Part shown: positions 25,780 to 34,784 of the stretch, piece by piece
How positions within the stretch are numbered: position 1 is the stretch's first letter
Layout of the letters: the number at the start of each line of letters is the position of its first letter
Source: Anaerolineae bacterium
GTDB lineage: Bacteria; Chloroflexota; Anaerolineae; Aggregatilineales; Phototrophicaceae
Assembly (NCBI GenBank): GCA_022843385.1
Contig: JALHNT010000008.1
Span: 62,001-126,000 of the forward strand
Reading direction: 5' to 3'
Length of the DNA stretch: 64,000 nucleotides
Position numbers and translations under genes: made by a program
The notes under the pieces: generated by a model
The model's database searches: none
What the model saw: the letters and a program-made list of their open reading frames with translations, nothing else
Told to the model about the DNA's origin: nothing

Positions 25780-28700
25780 ATGACTCAGGAAACCCGTCCG
25801 CTTGGCAGCGTTCCCATCTGGGTATGGGGCGTCATGGCCGTTCTGATCGTGGTGGCGATCATCGCCTTCATCCAATCCGGTCAGTCAAGCAGCAACGCCA
25901 ACGCGGCAGCCACCGCCCAGGCGCAGGCACTGGCTGCCGAGAACACGGCTCAATCACAGGCGGCTGCCGCGCAGGTGGCGCAGAACACCGCGGTCGCCCA
26001 GGTCGGCGTGGCTCAGGAAGCCCAGGCCACCGCCATCAGTCAGGCTGAAGCCGCCCAGCAGTCGCAGGCAACAGCGGTTAGTCAAGCCCAGCAAAGTGAT
26101 GCGACAGCCCAGGCGGCTGCCGAGCAAGCCAGCGCGGCCTTCGCTACGACCGGCACAGCCGTGAGCGTGGAACGCATGACAGCTACCTTCGGCGCGGTCG
26201 TCCTCGGCACCCAGACCCAGGTGGTCGGCGACCTGCTGGCGACCAATGAAGCACAGGCCGCAACCGGCGCGACAGCCCAGGCGCAACTGGATGGTATGGC
26301 GACGACGGTCCCGGCGCTGCTGACCGAACAGGCCGCCCAGTTAGCCCAGGCGCAGACCGAAGCCGCTAATCAGCGATCACGAGCGCTGGCCGTCCTTAGT
26401 CAACTTAATCTTCAGACCAATCATCCCCTGGCGCTGCTGCTGGGGGTTGAAGCCTACCGCAACCAACCATCGGCGCACAGCAACGATGCCCTGATAACGG
26501 CTTTGAGCGCCCACCCGGAGATTGAGCGCTATCTGGCGAGTCCGGTTGGCGATGTGTACGCCCTGGCCTTCAGCCCGGATGGCACCCGCTTGGCGATGGG
26601 TGGAGCTGATACGCCGGTGGTGCTGGTGGACACCACCACCTGGCAGCCGGTCAGTCCGCTGCTGGGAAACCATTTTGGTCCGGTTTATGCGCTGGCCTTC
26701 AGCGGCGATGGGCGTTATCTGGCATCGGCAGGTAGCGACAACAACATCATCATCTGGAATTTGGTGGATGGCAGCTTCAGGCAACTGATCGGTCATACCG
26801 ATGTGGTGAATGCCCTGTCCTTCTCGGCGGATGGCAGCCGGTTGGCCTCGGTCAGCAATGACAACACGGTTCGTCTGTGGGACGGGATGACCGGCGAGCA
26901 GACCGGGCAGATTGAGCTGCAAGTGGATTATTTCTCGCTGTCGCTGTCGCTCAGTCCAGATGGCAGCGCGCTGGCGGTGGCTCAGGATGCGGCCATCGTT
27001 CTGTACGACACACGGGAAAACCGCGAAGTGCGCCGCTTCGGTGCCGAAGCCAGCGGCCTGCTCACCCGCCTGATGTTCACCCCGGATGGCAAGGCACTCA
27101 TCTCTGGCGATAGCTTTGGCGCGGTCACCTTCTGGAATGTCCGCAGCGGCGAAGCGCGCGCTACGCTGACTGGTGATGGTCTTTCGGTCAACGATCTCAG
27201 CCTGAGCGCTGATGGTCGGCGGATGGTGGTGGTGACGGATTCAGTCACGGTTTATGACATCAGCGGGCCGGCAGCCGTCGAGGTTGGGCGGCTGGCGCAG
27301 TCCCTGACCAACTACTATGCCCGTGCCGCTTTGATCGGCGATGGCGAGCGGGTTTTGGTGAGTGATGGCGCTCTGGTGAGCCTGTGGCGGCTGCGGCCAG
27401 AGTCGCATCTGTATCAGATAATCGAAAGCGGCGACAGGCGCGTCTATGGCGTCGATTACAGCCCGGATGGGACGCTGCTGGCAATTGGCGGCGGAGCGAA
27501 TGTGACGATCCACGATGCGACGACGCTGGCGATTCAGCATACCCTGCCCGCGCCCGATTCAGCGACCCCACCGTTGTTCAGCTCGGATGGGCGTTATCTG
27601 GCGCTGGGTCATTGGGATAACACCGTTAGCCTGTGGGATGTGAGCAGCGGTGAGCTGTATCGGACGCTGGAAGGATTTACCGGCACACCGCTTTATCAGG
27701 CATTCAGCCCGGATGGGCTGCGGTTGACAGTGAGCGACAACAGCGGACGCCTGTCGATCTGGCGAGTTGGGACGGGCGAACGGCTTCGCGACTTCCAGGT
27801 GGCAGATAGCCAGAGCGGCCCAGGCAGCGCTCCAGTCTACAGCCCGGATGGGCGCTGGCTGGCAATTGCATCGGCACCCAATCGGGTCAGCCTGTGGGAT
27901 GCCGCTGCCTTCCAGCCCCAGGGCGAACCACTGATCATCGGCTCAGAATTCAACCGTATCACCGCCCTGGCCTTCAGCCCGGACAACCAGACGGTGGTGG
28001 TCAGCGGATTTGAAGGACAGGTGGTGGCGTTTGATGTGAACAGCCGCCAGCCACGCCACACCTGGAATCTCCTGCCGGCCATGCCGCTCTATGCGGTCTT
28101 CTTCGCCGGAGAAAACCGCTTCGTCCTCGCCAGCGACACCCAGATTTATATGCTGGATGCGCTGACCGGTGAAGGTGCGTTACAGTTCACCCTGAGCGAC
28201 AGCGAAGTCGTCTTCGATGTGGCGCTGGCACCGGATGGCAGCGCCCTGCTGATCGCCAGCGACCTCATGGGTACAGGCCGGGTGGTGCGCTGGTCGTTGA
28301 ACCCGGAGGACTGGATCGAGCGCGCCTGCGCCGTCGCCGGACGCAACCTGACCTGGGGGGAATGGCAGCAGAATATGGGCGACCAGCCCTACGCCAAAGT
28401 CTGCGATAGCCTTCCAGTGGAAAGATCGGTCATTCAGCATTGGATGGATGAGGCTGACGCCCTGGCGAACAGCGGCGACCAGGAAAACGCCCGACTGCTG
28501 TATCAGCAGGCGACGGCTGCTGTGCTGGAGACGGTCAACGCCGACCAGAGCAATCTGATTTGCTGGCGGGGCAGCCTGCACGGGTTCGCGGCGGATGTCC
28601 TGCCGGCTTGCGATCACGCGGCGGCGCTGGTGCCGGCGTCTGGCTATGTCATCGACAGTCGCGGGCTGGCGCGGGCACTGACCGGCGACACTGCCGGGGC

Positions 28701-28851
28701 GATCGCCGATTTCCAGCTCTTCGTCGAATGGTCACGCGCCTATGGCGTGTATGACACCCAGGGGGTGCAGCGCGAAGGCTGGATCGAGCAGCTTAAAGCC
28801 GGGGAAAATCCATTCACGCCGGAAGTATTGGAGGAATTATACGAACAATAA
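25780..28851 (+). CDS. Large membrane-anchored WD40-repeat protein
   Basis: 1023 residues from ATG 25780 with GGGGAG 8 bases upstream. A single anchor (residues about 12-32, VWGVMAVLIVVAIIAFI) is followed by about 170 residues dominated by Ala, Gln and Thr in repeating ATAQAQA-type units that should form a coiled coil. Next comes the segment ALAVLSQLNLQTNHPLALLL, often found before WD40 domains in signalling proteins. About 12-14 WD40 blades follow (SPDGTRLAMGGADTPVVLVD and the like), then a helical TPR-like C-terminus. No kinase or NACHT domain is fused. Role unknown, probably a scaffold. A 14-base palindrome AGAGCGATCGCTCT lies just upstream (about 25729). Confidence 0.85.
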   Translation: MTQETRPLGSVPIWVWGVMAVLIVVAIIAFIQSGQSSSNANAAATAQAQALAAENTAQSQAAAAQVAQNTAVAQVGVAQEAQATAISQAEAAQQSQATAVSQAQQSDATAQAAAEQASAAFATTGTAVSVERMTATFGAVVLGTQTQVVGDLLATNEAQAATGATAQAQLDGMATTVPALLTEQAAQLAQAQTEAANQRSRALAVLSQLNLQTNHPLALLLGVEAYRNQPSAHSNDALITALSAHPEIERYLASPVGDVYALAFSPDGTRLAMGGADTPVVLVDTTTWQPVSPLLGNHFGPVYALAFSGDGRYLASAGSDNNIIIWNLVDGSFRQLIGHTDVVNALSFSADGSRLASVSNDNTVRLWDGMTGEQTGQIELQVDYFSLSLSLSPDGSALAVAQDAAIVLYDTRENREVRRFGAEASGLLTRLMFTPDGKALISGDSFGAVTFWNVRSGEARATLTGDGLSVNDLSLSADGRRMVVVTDSVTVYDISGPAAVEVGRLAQSLTNYYARAALIGDGERVLVSDGALVSLWRLRPESHLYQIIESGDRRVYGVDYSPDGTLLAIGGGANVTIHDATTLAIQHTLPAPDSATPPLFSSDGRYLALGHWDNTVSLWDVSSGELYRTLEGFTGTPLYQAFSPDGLRLTVSDNSGRLSIWRVGTGERLRDFQVADSQSGPGSAPVYSPDGRWLAIASAPNRVSLWDAAAFQPQGEPLIIGSEFNRITALAFSPDNQTVVVSGFEGQVVAFDVNSRQPRHTWNLLPAMPLYAVFFAGENRFVLASDTQIYMLDALTGEGALQFTLSDSEVVFDVALAPDGSALLIASDLMGTGRVVRWSLNPEDWIERACAVAGRNLTWGEWQQNMGDQPYAKVCDSLPVERSVIQHWMDEADALANSGDQENARLLYQQATAAVLETVNADQSNLICWRGSLHGFAADVLPACDHAAALVPASGYVIDSRGLARALTGDTAGAIADFQLFVEWSRAYGVYDTQGVQREGWIEQLKAGENPFTPEVLEELYEQ

Positions 28852-28867
28852 GTGGCTAGAGCTGGTA

Positions 28868-28910
28868 CCGGAACACCCCTCGCCACCAGCCGTAGCAAGG
28901 GGTGTTCCGG
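28868..28910. terminator. Bidirectional hairpin between convergent genes
   Basis: CCGGAACACCCCT (28868-28880) pairs perfectly with AGGGGTGTTCCGG (28898-28910). It lies between the ends of the WD40 gene and the Gfo/Idh gene, where a shared terminator is expected. Confidence 0.55.
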
Positions 28911-28942
28911 AATGACGACAACTGGATAGAAGTGAGTCTCGC

Positions 28943-30019
28943 TCAGGTATACATCCCGCCGTTCAGCCTGTCATAGAAGGGATCGCCGGGCTGGATGCTG
29001 CCGCGAAGAACGGGTTGCCCGGTGATGGCCGCTTTGTAGAGTGCCGTCACACATTCCAGCGCCTGCCGCCCATCCGCCCCGCTGGCCGGTGGGTGTTCAC
29101 CCCGGTCATAGGCATCCAGCACATGGCGTAGCTGCGCCGCATGAGATGGCGGAATTTCCTCACTCACCGCAGACCAGCTTGCTGCCTCATCTGAACTGAC
29201 TCCGGCAAGGGGTGTATAACGCCAGTCAGCATTGCGATAATCGTAGAGATAGTTCAGTTCAACCGTCGCCCGCTGACAATCAAGCCGCAGATAAGTCTGT
29301 TCGCGCGGCGAGAGGGCGCTGTTGACGACGCTGGCAAGCGCACCGTTCTCGAAAGCCAGGATCGCGCACAGGATGTTTTCCACTTCGATGTCCCGATCCA
29401 GCCTGGTCATCATCGAGCGGGCTTCGCGCCAATCGCCCATCAGATACAGCAGCAGGTCGATCATATGGATGCCGAGGGTGACGGTCGCACCGCCGGTCTC
29501 GGTCTCCCAGCGTCCGCGCCAGGGAACCTGATAATAGGCAGCATCGCGATACCAGGTGGTCTGGCACAGCGCTAGCCGTGGCTGACCCAGCGCACCGGCC
29601 TGAAGCAACTGCCGCAGATGACGCGCCCCGGAACTGAAACGGCGCTGATAGATGGTGCTGATGTAACGTCCCGTGCGGGCTTCGACCGCCGTCAGCGTAT
29701 CGAACTCAGCCAGCGATTGGCACAGCGGCTTCTCGCACCACACCCAGGCTCCGACTTCCAGCGCGGCCCGGCACTGCTCGGCGTGAACGGCGGGCGGCGA
29801 GGCGATGAAGACCAGCTCCGGCTGCTCGACCCGCAGCATCTCTGTTACATCATGATAGGCGCGGGGGATGGCGTGGCGCTGACAAAAGGCGGCAGCGCGT
29901 TCCGGCTGAATATCCATCGCGGCCACTAGATCAATCCGTTCGGCTTCGGCCTGGGCAGCGCTGATGTGGCTCTCGGCAATCGCGCCGGTGCCGATGAGGA
30001 CGGTGCGGCGGCGAGTCAT
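28943..30019 (-). CDS. Gfo/Idh/MocA family oxidoreductase
   Basis: 358 residues. The N-terminal Rossmann fold reads TVLIGTGAIAESHISAAQAE, and the family's EKP motif is present as WCEKPLCQS near residue 95. The C-terminal half matches the sugar-binding beta sheet of the family. These enzymes oxidise or reduce sugars and cyclitols with NAD(P). The start codon overlaps the stop of the phosphotransferase gene by 4 bases, so the two are co-translated. Substrate unknown. Confidence 0.85.
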   Translation of the reverse strand: MTRRRTVLIGTGAIAESHISAAQAEAERIDLVAAMDIQPERAAAFCQRHAIPRAYHDVTEMLRVEQPELVFIASPPAVHAEQCRAALEVGAWVWCEKPLCQSLAEFDTLTAVEARTGRYISTIYQRRFSSGARHLRQLLQAGALGQPRLALCQTTWYRDAAYYQVPWRGRWETETGGATVTLGIHMIDLLLYLMGDWREARSMMTRLDRDIEVENILCAILAFENGALASVVNSALSPREQTYLRLDCQRATVELNYLYDYRNADWRYTPLAGVSSDEAASWSAVSEEIPPSHAAQLRHVLDAYDRGEHPPASGADGRQALECVTALYKAAITGQPVLRGSIQPGDPFYDRLNGGMYT

Positions 30020-31074
30020 GGGGTTAAGGCGACATCATGCGCCGCCTGCGCCAGCAGTGGGATCATCATTTCGAAAGCGGCGAAGCGCTGATCCTGCGTC
30101 TGTCCACGCTTGAAACGGATGTAAATCTGGGCGCAGATCACCACCAGGCGGAACAACCCCAGCGCGTGATAGAAGCGGATGTGCGAGACATCGCGCCCAC
30201 TCTGGCGGGCATAGCGCTCGACCAGTTCAGCGCGGCTGAGGAAGCGGCCATCGCCCAGCGGCATCATGGCGGTGGCTTGCAGATAAGGCGGGTCATCCGG
30301 CTGCGTCCAGTAGGTCAGCAGCGCCCCCAGGTCGCTCAAGGGATCGCCCAGAGTACACATATCCCAGTCGAAGATCGCCACCAGCCGCCCTGGATCATCG
30401 GCGGCCAGCATCACGTTGTCCAGCTTGTAGTCGTTATGCACCAGCGTCGGCACACCCTCCGGCGGCAGATGAGACTTCAGCCAGGCGTAGGTCGCGTCCA
30501 TTTCCGCCAGATCATCGACTTTGGCTTTGTGCCAGCGCCCGTACCAGTTCTCCACCTGTCGCTCGATGAACCCGCCGGGCTTGCCCAGCGCTTCCAATCC
30601 GACGGCGGCGTAATCCACCGCGTGCAGTTCCGCCAGCACATCAACCAGCGCCTCGCTCATGCGGCGCGGGGCATCGGGCAGATGGGCATAAGCTGCCGGC
30701 AGCGAACGCCGCACCACCACCCCCTGCCGCCGTTCCATGATGATGAAGGGTGAACCGATGATGGCCGGGTCTTCGCAGAAGTGATAGGCGCGCGGGGCAT
30801 AGGGCAGCACCTGATGCAGCACCGACAGCACCCGGTATTCCCGGCTCATGTCGTGGGCCGAGGGGGCGACTGGCCCTAGCGGTGGACGACGCAGGACATA
30901 CTGCTGCGAACCATAATCCAGCAAGTAGGTCAGGTTGGCCGCGCCGCCGCCGAACTGGCGCACCGTCAGCAGGTTGGCCGTGCCTTCCAGCTTGTCGGTC
31001 AGATACTCAGTCAGGCGGGCTTCATCGAAACCCTCATCCGGGCGAACGGCTATCGTGTCGCCTACAGAATCCAC
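30016..31074 (-). CDS. APH/ACAD10-like phosphotransferase family protein
   Basis: 352 residues from GTG 31074 with GAGG 7 bases upstream. The kinase-like fold is clear: QFGGGAANLTYLL near residue 40, catalytic loop LVHNDYKLDNVMLA near residue 210 and metal-binding IFDWDMCTLGDP near residue 235. This closely follows the ACAD10/11 N-terminal kinase family, which phosphorylates small hydroxylated molecules, including 4-hydroxyacyl-CoAs. An acyl-CoA carboxylase gene lies just beyond on the other strand, but no acyl-CoA dehydrogenase is present. Confidence 0.82.
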   Translation of the reverse strand: MDSVGDTIAVRPDEGFDEARLTEYLTDKLEGTANLLTVRQFGGGAANLTYLLDYGSQQYVLRRPPLGPVAPSAHDMSREYRVLSVLHQVLPYAPRAYHFCEDPAIIGSPFIIMERRQGVVVRRSLPAAYAHLPDAPRRMSEALVDVLAELHAVDYAAVGLEALGKPGGFIERQVENWYGRWHKAKVDDLAEMDATYAWLKSHLPPEGVPTLVHNDYKLDNVMLAADDPGRLVAIFDWDMCTLGDPLSDLGALLTYWTQPDDPPYLQATAMMPLGDGRFLSRAELVERYARQSGRDVSHIRFYHALGLFRLVVICAQIYIRFKRGQTQDQRFAAFEMMIPLLAQAAHDVALTP

Positions 31075-31358
31075 TTGAGCGCCTCAACCCAGATGTCATC
31101 CAGTTCGACATAACTGGCGGCTTCTTCCAGTTCGCGGTAAATCCAGTGCCAGGCTTCGTCCGGGTCGTGGTCAGTACTGATGGCGACCAGGATGCGTCCG
31201 GTGGGGCGATGGCGTTTGACAGAGGCGACGCAGTTCATCGATGAGACCGTCGCCAGCAGCTTGCGATCGGTGGTGGTCAACCAGAAAGCGAAGCGTTCCT
31301 GCTGTGGCAGTTCTTGCGGGATACCCAGTTTGAACCGACTATCGAGCGGCTGATTCAT
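31062..31358 (-). CDS. Hypothetical small protein
   Basis: 98 residues from ATG 31358, with GAGGGAA upstream. It overlaps the phosphotransferase start by 13 bases and so heads a three-gene unit with it and the Gfo/Idh gene. It is soluble and mixed alpha/beta, with GIPQELPQQERFAFWLTTTD early and EEAASYVELDDIWVEALKW at the end. No family recognised. Confidence 0.6.
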   Translation of the reverse strand: MNQPLDSRFKLGIPQELPQQERFAFWLTTTDRKLLATVSSMNCVASVKRHRPTGRILVAISTDHDPDEAWHWIYRELEEAASYVELDDIWVEALKWIL

Positions 31359-31540
31359 CGTGTATTCCCTCTCTCCATAACGATTCGCTATCACTCTATC
31401 ACATTTCACGGCAGATGGGTATCAAGCAGCCGCGTGGGGACAGGTCATGCGCCTCAAGCGAAATGCCAGGCTATGGCGATCATCAGACATCTTGAGCCCC
31501 ATTCAGTTTGCATGGAAATCGCAGTGTGTGACGATGCCTA

Positions 31541-31549
31541 TGCTATACT
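31541..31549 (+). promoter_or_regulatory. Extended -10 promoter of the carboxyltransferase gene
   Basis: TGCTATACT (TG-N-TATACT) at 31541-31549, about 80 bases upstream of the start codon at 31631. No strong -35 is seen, as is usual for extended -10 promoters. Confidence 0.4.
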
Positions 31550-31630
31550 CTTTCATAGAGTGGCGTGACATGCCAGGTATTCTGGGTACATTCGCGGCCG
31601 CTTCAACCAAGTCTGTGCAGCGGAATCACG

Positions 31631-33241
31631 ATGGACACCCTCGATACCCAGATCAATCCCCATGACCCACGCTTTCAGGCCAACACAACCGCCAATCGCG
31701 CCCTGGCGGATGAGCTGCGGGAACGGCTGGCACGGGTGCGGCAGGGTGGCGGCGAAGCGTATCAGCAGCGGCAGCGCGAACAGGGCAAGCTCTTCGTCCG
31801 CGACCGGATTGATCGCCTGCTCGACCCCGGCTCGGCCTTACTCGAACTCTCACCGCTGGCGGCCTGGGCTCTCTACAACGATGAGTCGCCCTGTGCCGGC
31901 ATCGTCACCGGCATCGGGCGGGTGAGCGGAGTCGAGTGCCTGATCGTCGCCAACGATGCCACCGTGAAGGGCGGCACGTACTATCCACTGACAGTCAAGA
32001 AGCATCTGCGAGCGCAGCAGGTGGCGCTGGAAAACAACCTGCCCTGCATCTATCTGGTGGACAGCGGCGGGGCGTTCCTGCCGATGCAGGACGAGGTCTT
32101 CCCTGATGCTGATGACTTCGGGCGCATCTTCTATAACCAGGCGGTGATGAGCGCTGCGGGTATCCCACAGATCGCCTGCGTCATGGGGAGCTGCACGGCG
32201 GGCGGGGCGTATGTCCCGGCCATGTCGGATGAGACGGTGATTGTCAAAGGAACGGGGACGATCTTCCTCGGCGGGCCGCCGCTGGTCAAAGCCGCCACCG
32301 GTGAGGATGTGACGGCTGAGGAGTTGGGCGGCGCGTTCGTCCACACCCATCAGTCGGGCGTGGCTGACCATTATGCCGAAGATGACGACCACGCGCTGGA
32401 ACTGGTGCGCGGCATCGTTGAAACGCTCAACCGGCGCAAGATCGTGACACTGGATGTGCAACCGCCAGAAGAACCGCTGTATCATCCAGCAGAATTGTAT
32501 GGCATCCTGCCCGGCAGCTTCCGCGAGACCTATGATGCCCGCGAGGTGATCGCCCGGCTGGTGGATGGCAGTCGGCTGCGCGAGTTCAAGGCCAATTACG
32601 GGACGACGCTGGTGACCGGCTTCGCCCGCATCGAAGGGTATCCGGTGGGCATCCTGGCGAACAACGGCGTGCTGTTCAGCGAGAGCGCGCTCAAAGGGGC
32701 GCACTTCATCGAACTGTGCGCGGCGCGCAATATCCCGCTGTTGTTTCTGCAAAACATCACCGGTTTCATGGTCGGCAAGGAGTATGAGCAGCGCGGCATC
32801 GCTAAAGATGGAGCCAAACTGGTTCATGCCGTCGCCAACGCCCGCGTCCCCAAGCTGACAGTCATCATCGGCGGTAGCTTCGGGGCCGGGAATTATGGCA
32901 TGTGCGGGCGAGCCTATGCGCCGCGCTTCCTGTGGATGTGGCCGAACGCCCGGATCAGCGTGATGGGTGGGGAGCAGGCGGCCAACGTGCTGCTGACCAT
33001 CAAGCGCGATCAACTCAAACGGCAGGGCAAAGCCGATATGACGGCGGAGGAACAGATGGCCTTCAAGCAGCCGATCCTCGACCAGTATGAGACTGAAGGC
33101 AGTCCTTATTACTCGACCGCGCGGTTGTGGGATGATGGCATCCTCGACCCGCCGGAGACGCGCCGGGTCCTGGGCTTGGCCCTGAGCGCCTGCCTCAACG
33201 CCCCGCTTCAGGACACGCGCTGGGGTGTGTTCAGGATGTGA
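31631..33241 (+). CDS. Acyl-CoA carboxylase beta subunit (methylcrotonoyl-CoA carboxylase-like)
   Basis: 536 residues from ATG 31631. It is the carboxyltransferase half of a biotin-dependent acyl-CoA carboxylase and moves carboxyl from biotin to the acyl-CoA. Landmarks are the acyl-CoA-binding turn [17 protein letters not shown], the [17 protein letters not shown] oxyanion region and the C-terminal [16 protein letters not shown] and [15 protein letters not shown] segments, all typical of MCC beta (MccB) subunits. The biotin carboxylase subunit is not in the window. The open frame extends upstream to 31565, but the upstream part carries the promoter. Confidence 0.88.
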   Translation: MDTLDTQINPHDPRFQANTTANRALADELRERLARVRQGGGEAYQQRQREQGKLFVRDRIDRLLDPGSALLELSPLAAWALYNDESPCAGIVTGIGRVSGVECLIVANDATVKGGTYYPLTVKKHLRAQQVALENNLPCIYLVDSGGAFLPMQDEVFPDADDFGRIFYNQAVMSAAGIPQIACVMGSCTAGGAYVPAMSDETVIVKGTGTIFLGGPPLVKAATGEDVTAEELGGAFVHTHQSGVADHYAEDDDHALELVRGIVETLNRRKIVTLDVQPPEEPLYHPAELYGILPGSFRETYDAREVIARLVDGSRLREFKANYGTTLVTGFARIEGYPVGILANNGVLFSESALKGAHFIELCAARNIPLLFLQNITGFMVGKEYEQRGIAKDGAKLVHAVANARVPKLTVIIGGSFGAGNYGMCGRAYAPRFLWMWPNARISVMGGEQAANVLLTIKRDQLKRQGKADMTAEEQMAFKQPILDQYETEGSPYYSTARLWDDGILDPPETRRVLGLALSACLNAPLQDTRWGVFRM

Positions 33242-33349
33242 GTGTGTCTTAGCCCCATTCGTCTGAAGTGTACTGCCAGATGGCGTAAGATGAGACTGGA
33301 TCACCGCTTCCAGATTTCGTGAGGATTATCGATTCAAAGGGAGATGTCC

Positions 33350-33694
33350 ATGTTATTGAATCCACGCGCAGTGAGCCATGTACAGCAGTTGATCGACGAA
33401 GGGGCTTATCGCATGAATATTCCCTGGCGCAGTGTGAAGCCATCGCTGGAAGCCGAGTCGCGCTTTCTGGATGCCCATGGTCTGGAGGATTATTCCCGCT
33501 GGTATCTGGCGATTGACCCGGCGGTGCCGGAAGACAGTCCAGCGCGCTACCAGTGGCCTGTGGGCGATTTCCGCAATGTCCATCGCAGCGGTCTGATTGC
33601 AGCGCGCGATCTGGCGGCCCAACATGCCGCTGACGAGGTTCAAACGGCAGCCGACGATCTGCTGTTCATCTTTGATCGATTGACAGCCTGCTGA
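33350..33694 (+). CDS. Hypothetical protein
   Basis: 114 residues from ATG 33350, 6 bases after GGGAG. The protein has a central aromatic part (DYSRWYLAIDPAVPEDSPAR) and an Ala-rich helix at the end (AARDLAAQHAADEVQTAADD). No membrane segment or catalytic motif. The codon pattern is consistent with a real gene. It converges on the endonuclease/phosphatase gene at 33699. Confidence 0.6.
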   Translation: MLLNPRAVSHVQQLIDEGAYRMNIPWRSVKPSLEAESRFLDAHGLEDYSRWYLAIDPAVPEDSPARYQWPVGDFRNVHRSGLIAARDLAAQHAADEVQTAADDLLFIFDRLTAC

Positions 33695-33698
33695 GAAT

Positions 33699-34727
33699 TC
33701 ACACGCCGGTCAGCGTGACCAGCAGCGGTAGATGATCGCTGCCACCACCGTTAGGCAGGACACGGGCATCCAGCGCCCGAAAGTGCTTGTCGTAGAAAAG
33801 ATAATCCAGCCGAGCCAGTGGCAGTGGAATGCCCCAGCCGAATACCTGACCACTGGCTGGAAATGTCCACCCCAGTCCCCAGCCAACAGCATGATAGGCA
33901 TCGGTGTAACGCGCTGTCAGGCGGGCATAATCAGCGCTAAGATCGGTCATGTTGAAGTCACCGATCAGCAGCGTCGGCAGCGTTTCCTGCGCGGCGCGGT
34001 CCAGGATGTCGGTCAGATCATTCGTCCGGCCACTGCTGCTGAACCGGAGCAGGGCGAAATGCGGAATCTGCGGATGGACATTGTAGATCACGACCGGCGT
34101 CCCGTTGATATCCAGTTCCGCACGCTGGTGCCCCATCGCCAGTAGCCACCAGCTTTCTTCACGAATTGGATAGCGACTCAGCAAACCGGTCCCGCGTGGG
34201 TCGTCATAGGGATAAAGCGCCTGATAAGGATAATGCTCACTCAATTGTTGGCGAATGGCCTCTGCCAGATAGGTGTTCAATTCTTGCAGCGCCACCACGT
34301 CCGCATCGGCCTGTCTGATGATCGCCAGCACCTCATCCACCTGAATATTCCCGGCATAGAGATTATAACTCAGCAGGCGAATCGGATTGGAGTCAGCCGC
34401 GCCGGCGCGAGGCATGAACTGTGCGCCATAAGTGGTCAGAAAGAGAAAGACTGGGGCTGCCAGCAGCAAGAGCAACCAGCGGCGCGGCGTGAACACCACG
34501 ATGACCACCAGCACCAACGAGGGCAGCAGCATGAGGTGGAGAAGCAGATTGCTGATGAGCGCTACCGGCCACAGACTCTCGCCCACGCCCGCCCGCAGCA
34601 TCAGGAATCCCGTCAGGCTCAGGCCATAGGCACCTGTCAGCACCGTGAACAGGTTGAGCAGCAGTCGCATGATCAGACCCCGGCGGGAAGGAGTCGTCGA
34701 ACGAATCGCGTCAGCAGATAGTGTCAT
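33699..34727 (-). CDS. Endonuclease/exonuclease/phosphatase family membrane protein
   Basis: 342 residues. The N-terminal 105 residues hold three hydrophobic segments, so the enzyme is membrane-bound with its catalytic domain most likely outside. The EEP domain follows with its motifs in order: LLSYNLYAG, VVALQELN (catalytic Glu), YNVHPQ, LLIGDFNMT (Asp and Asn), RLDYLFY and GSDHLPLL (final Asp-His pair). Relatives cleave phosphodiesters of lipids, DNA or cyclic molecules. Substrate cannot be told from the sequence. Confidence 0.82.
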   Translation of the reverse strand: MTLSADAIRSTTPSRRGLIMRLLLNLFTVLTGAYGLSLTGFLMLRAGVGESLWPVALISNLLLHLMLLPSLVLVVIVVFTPRRWLLLLLAAPVFLFLTTYGAQFMPRAGAADSNPIRLLSYNLYAGNIQVDEVLAIIRQADADVVALQELNTYLAEAIRQQLSEHYPYQALYPYDDPRGTGLLSRYPIREESWWLLAMGHQRAELDINGTPVVIYNVHPQIPHFALLRFSSSGRTNDLTDILDRAAQETLPTLLIGDFNMTDLSADYARLTARYTDAYHAVGWGLGWTFPASGQVFGWGIPLPLARLDYLFYDKHFRALDARVLPNGGGSDHLPLLVTLTGV

Positions 34728-34784
34728 GGTGAGCCTGTGAAGACAACATACGAGGCGGTTATACCCACGTGCTGGTCTTTTCCC

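Noticed and set aside
31850..33304. 484-residue minus-strand frame opposite the carboxyltransferase
   Set aside because: Antisense shadow; the plus strand carries intact MccB motifs.
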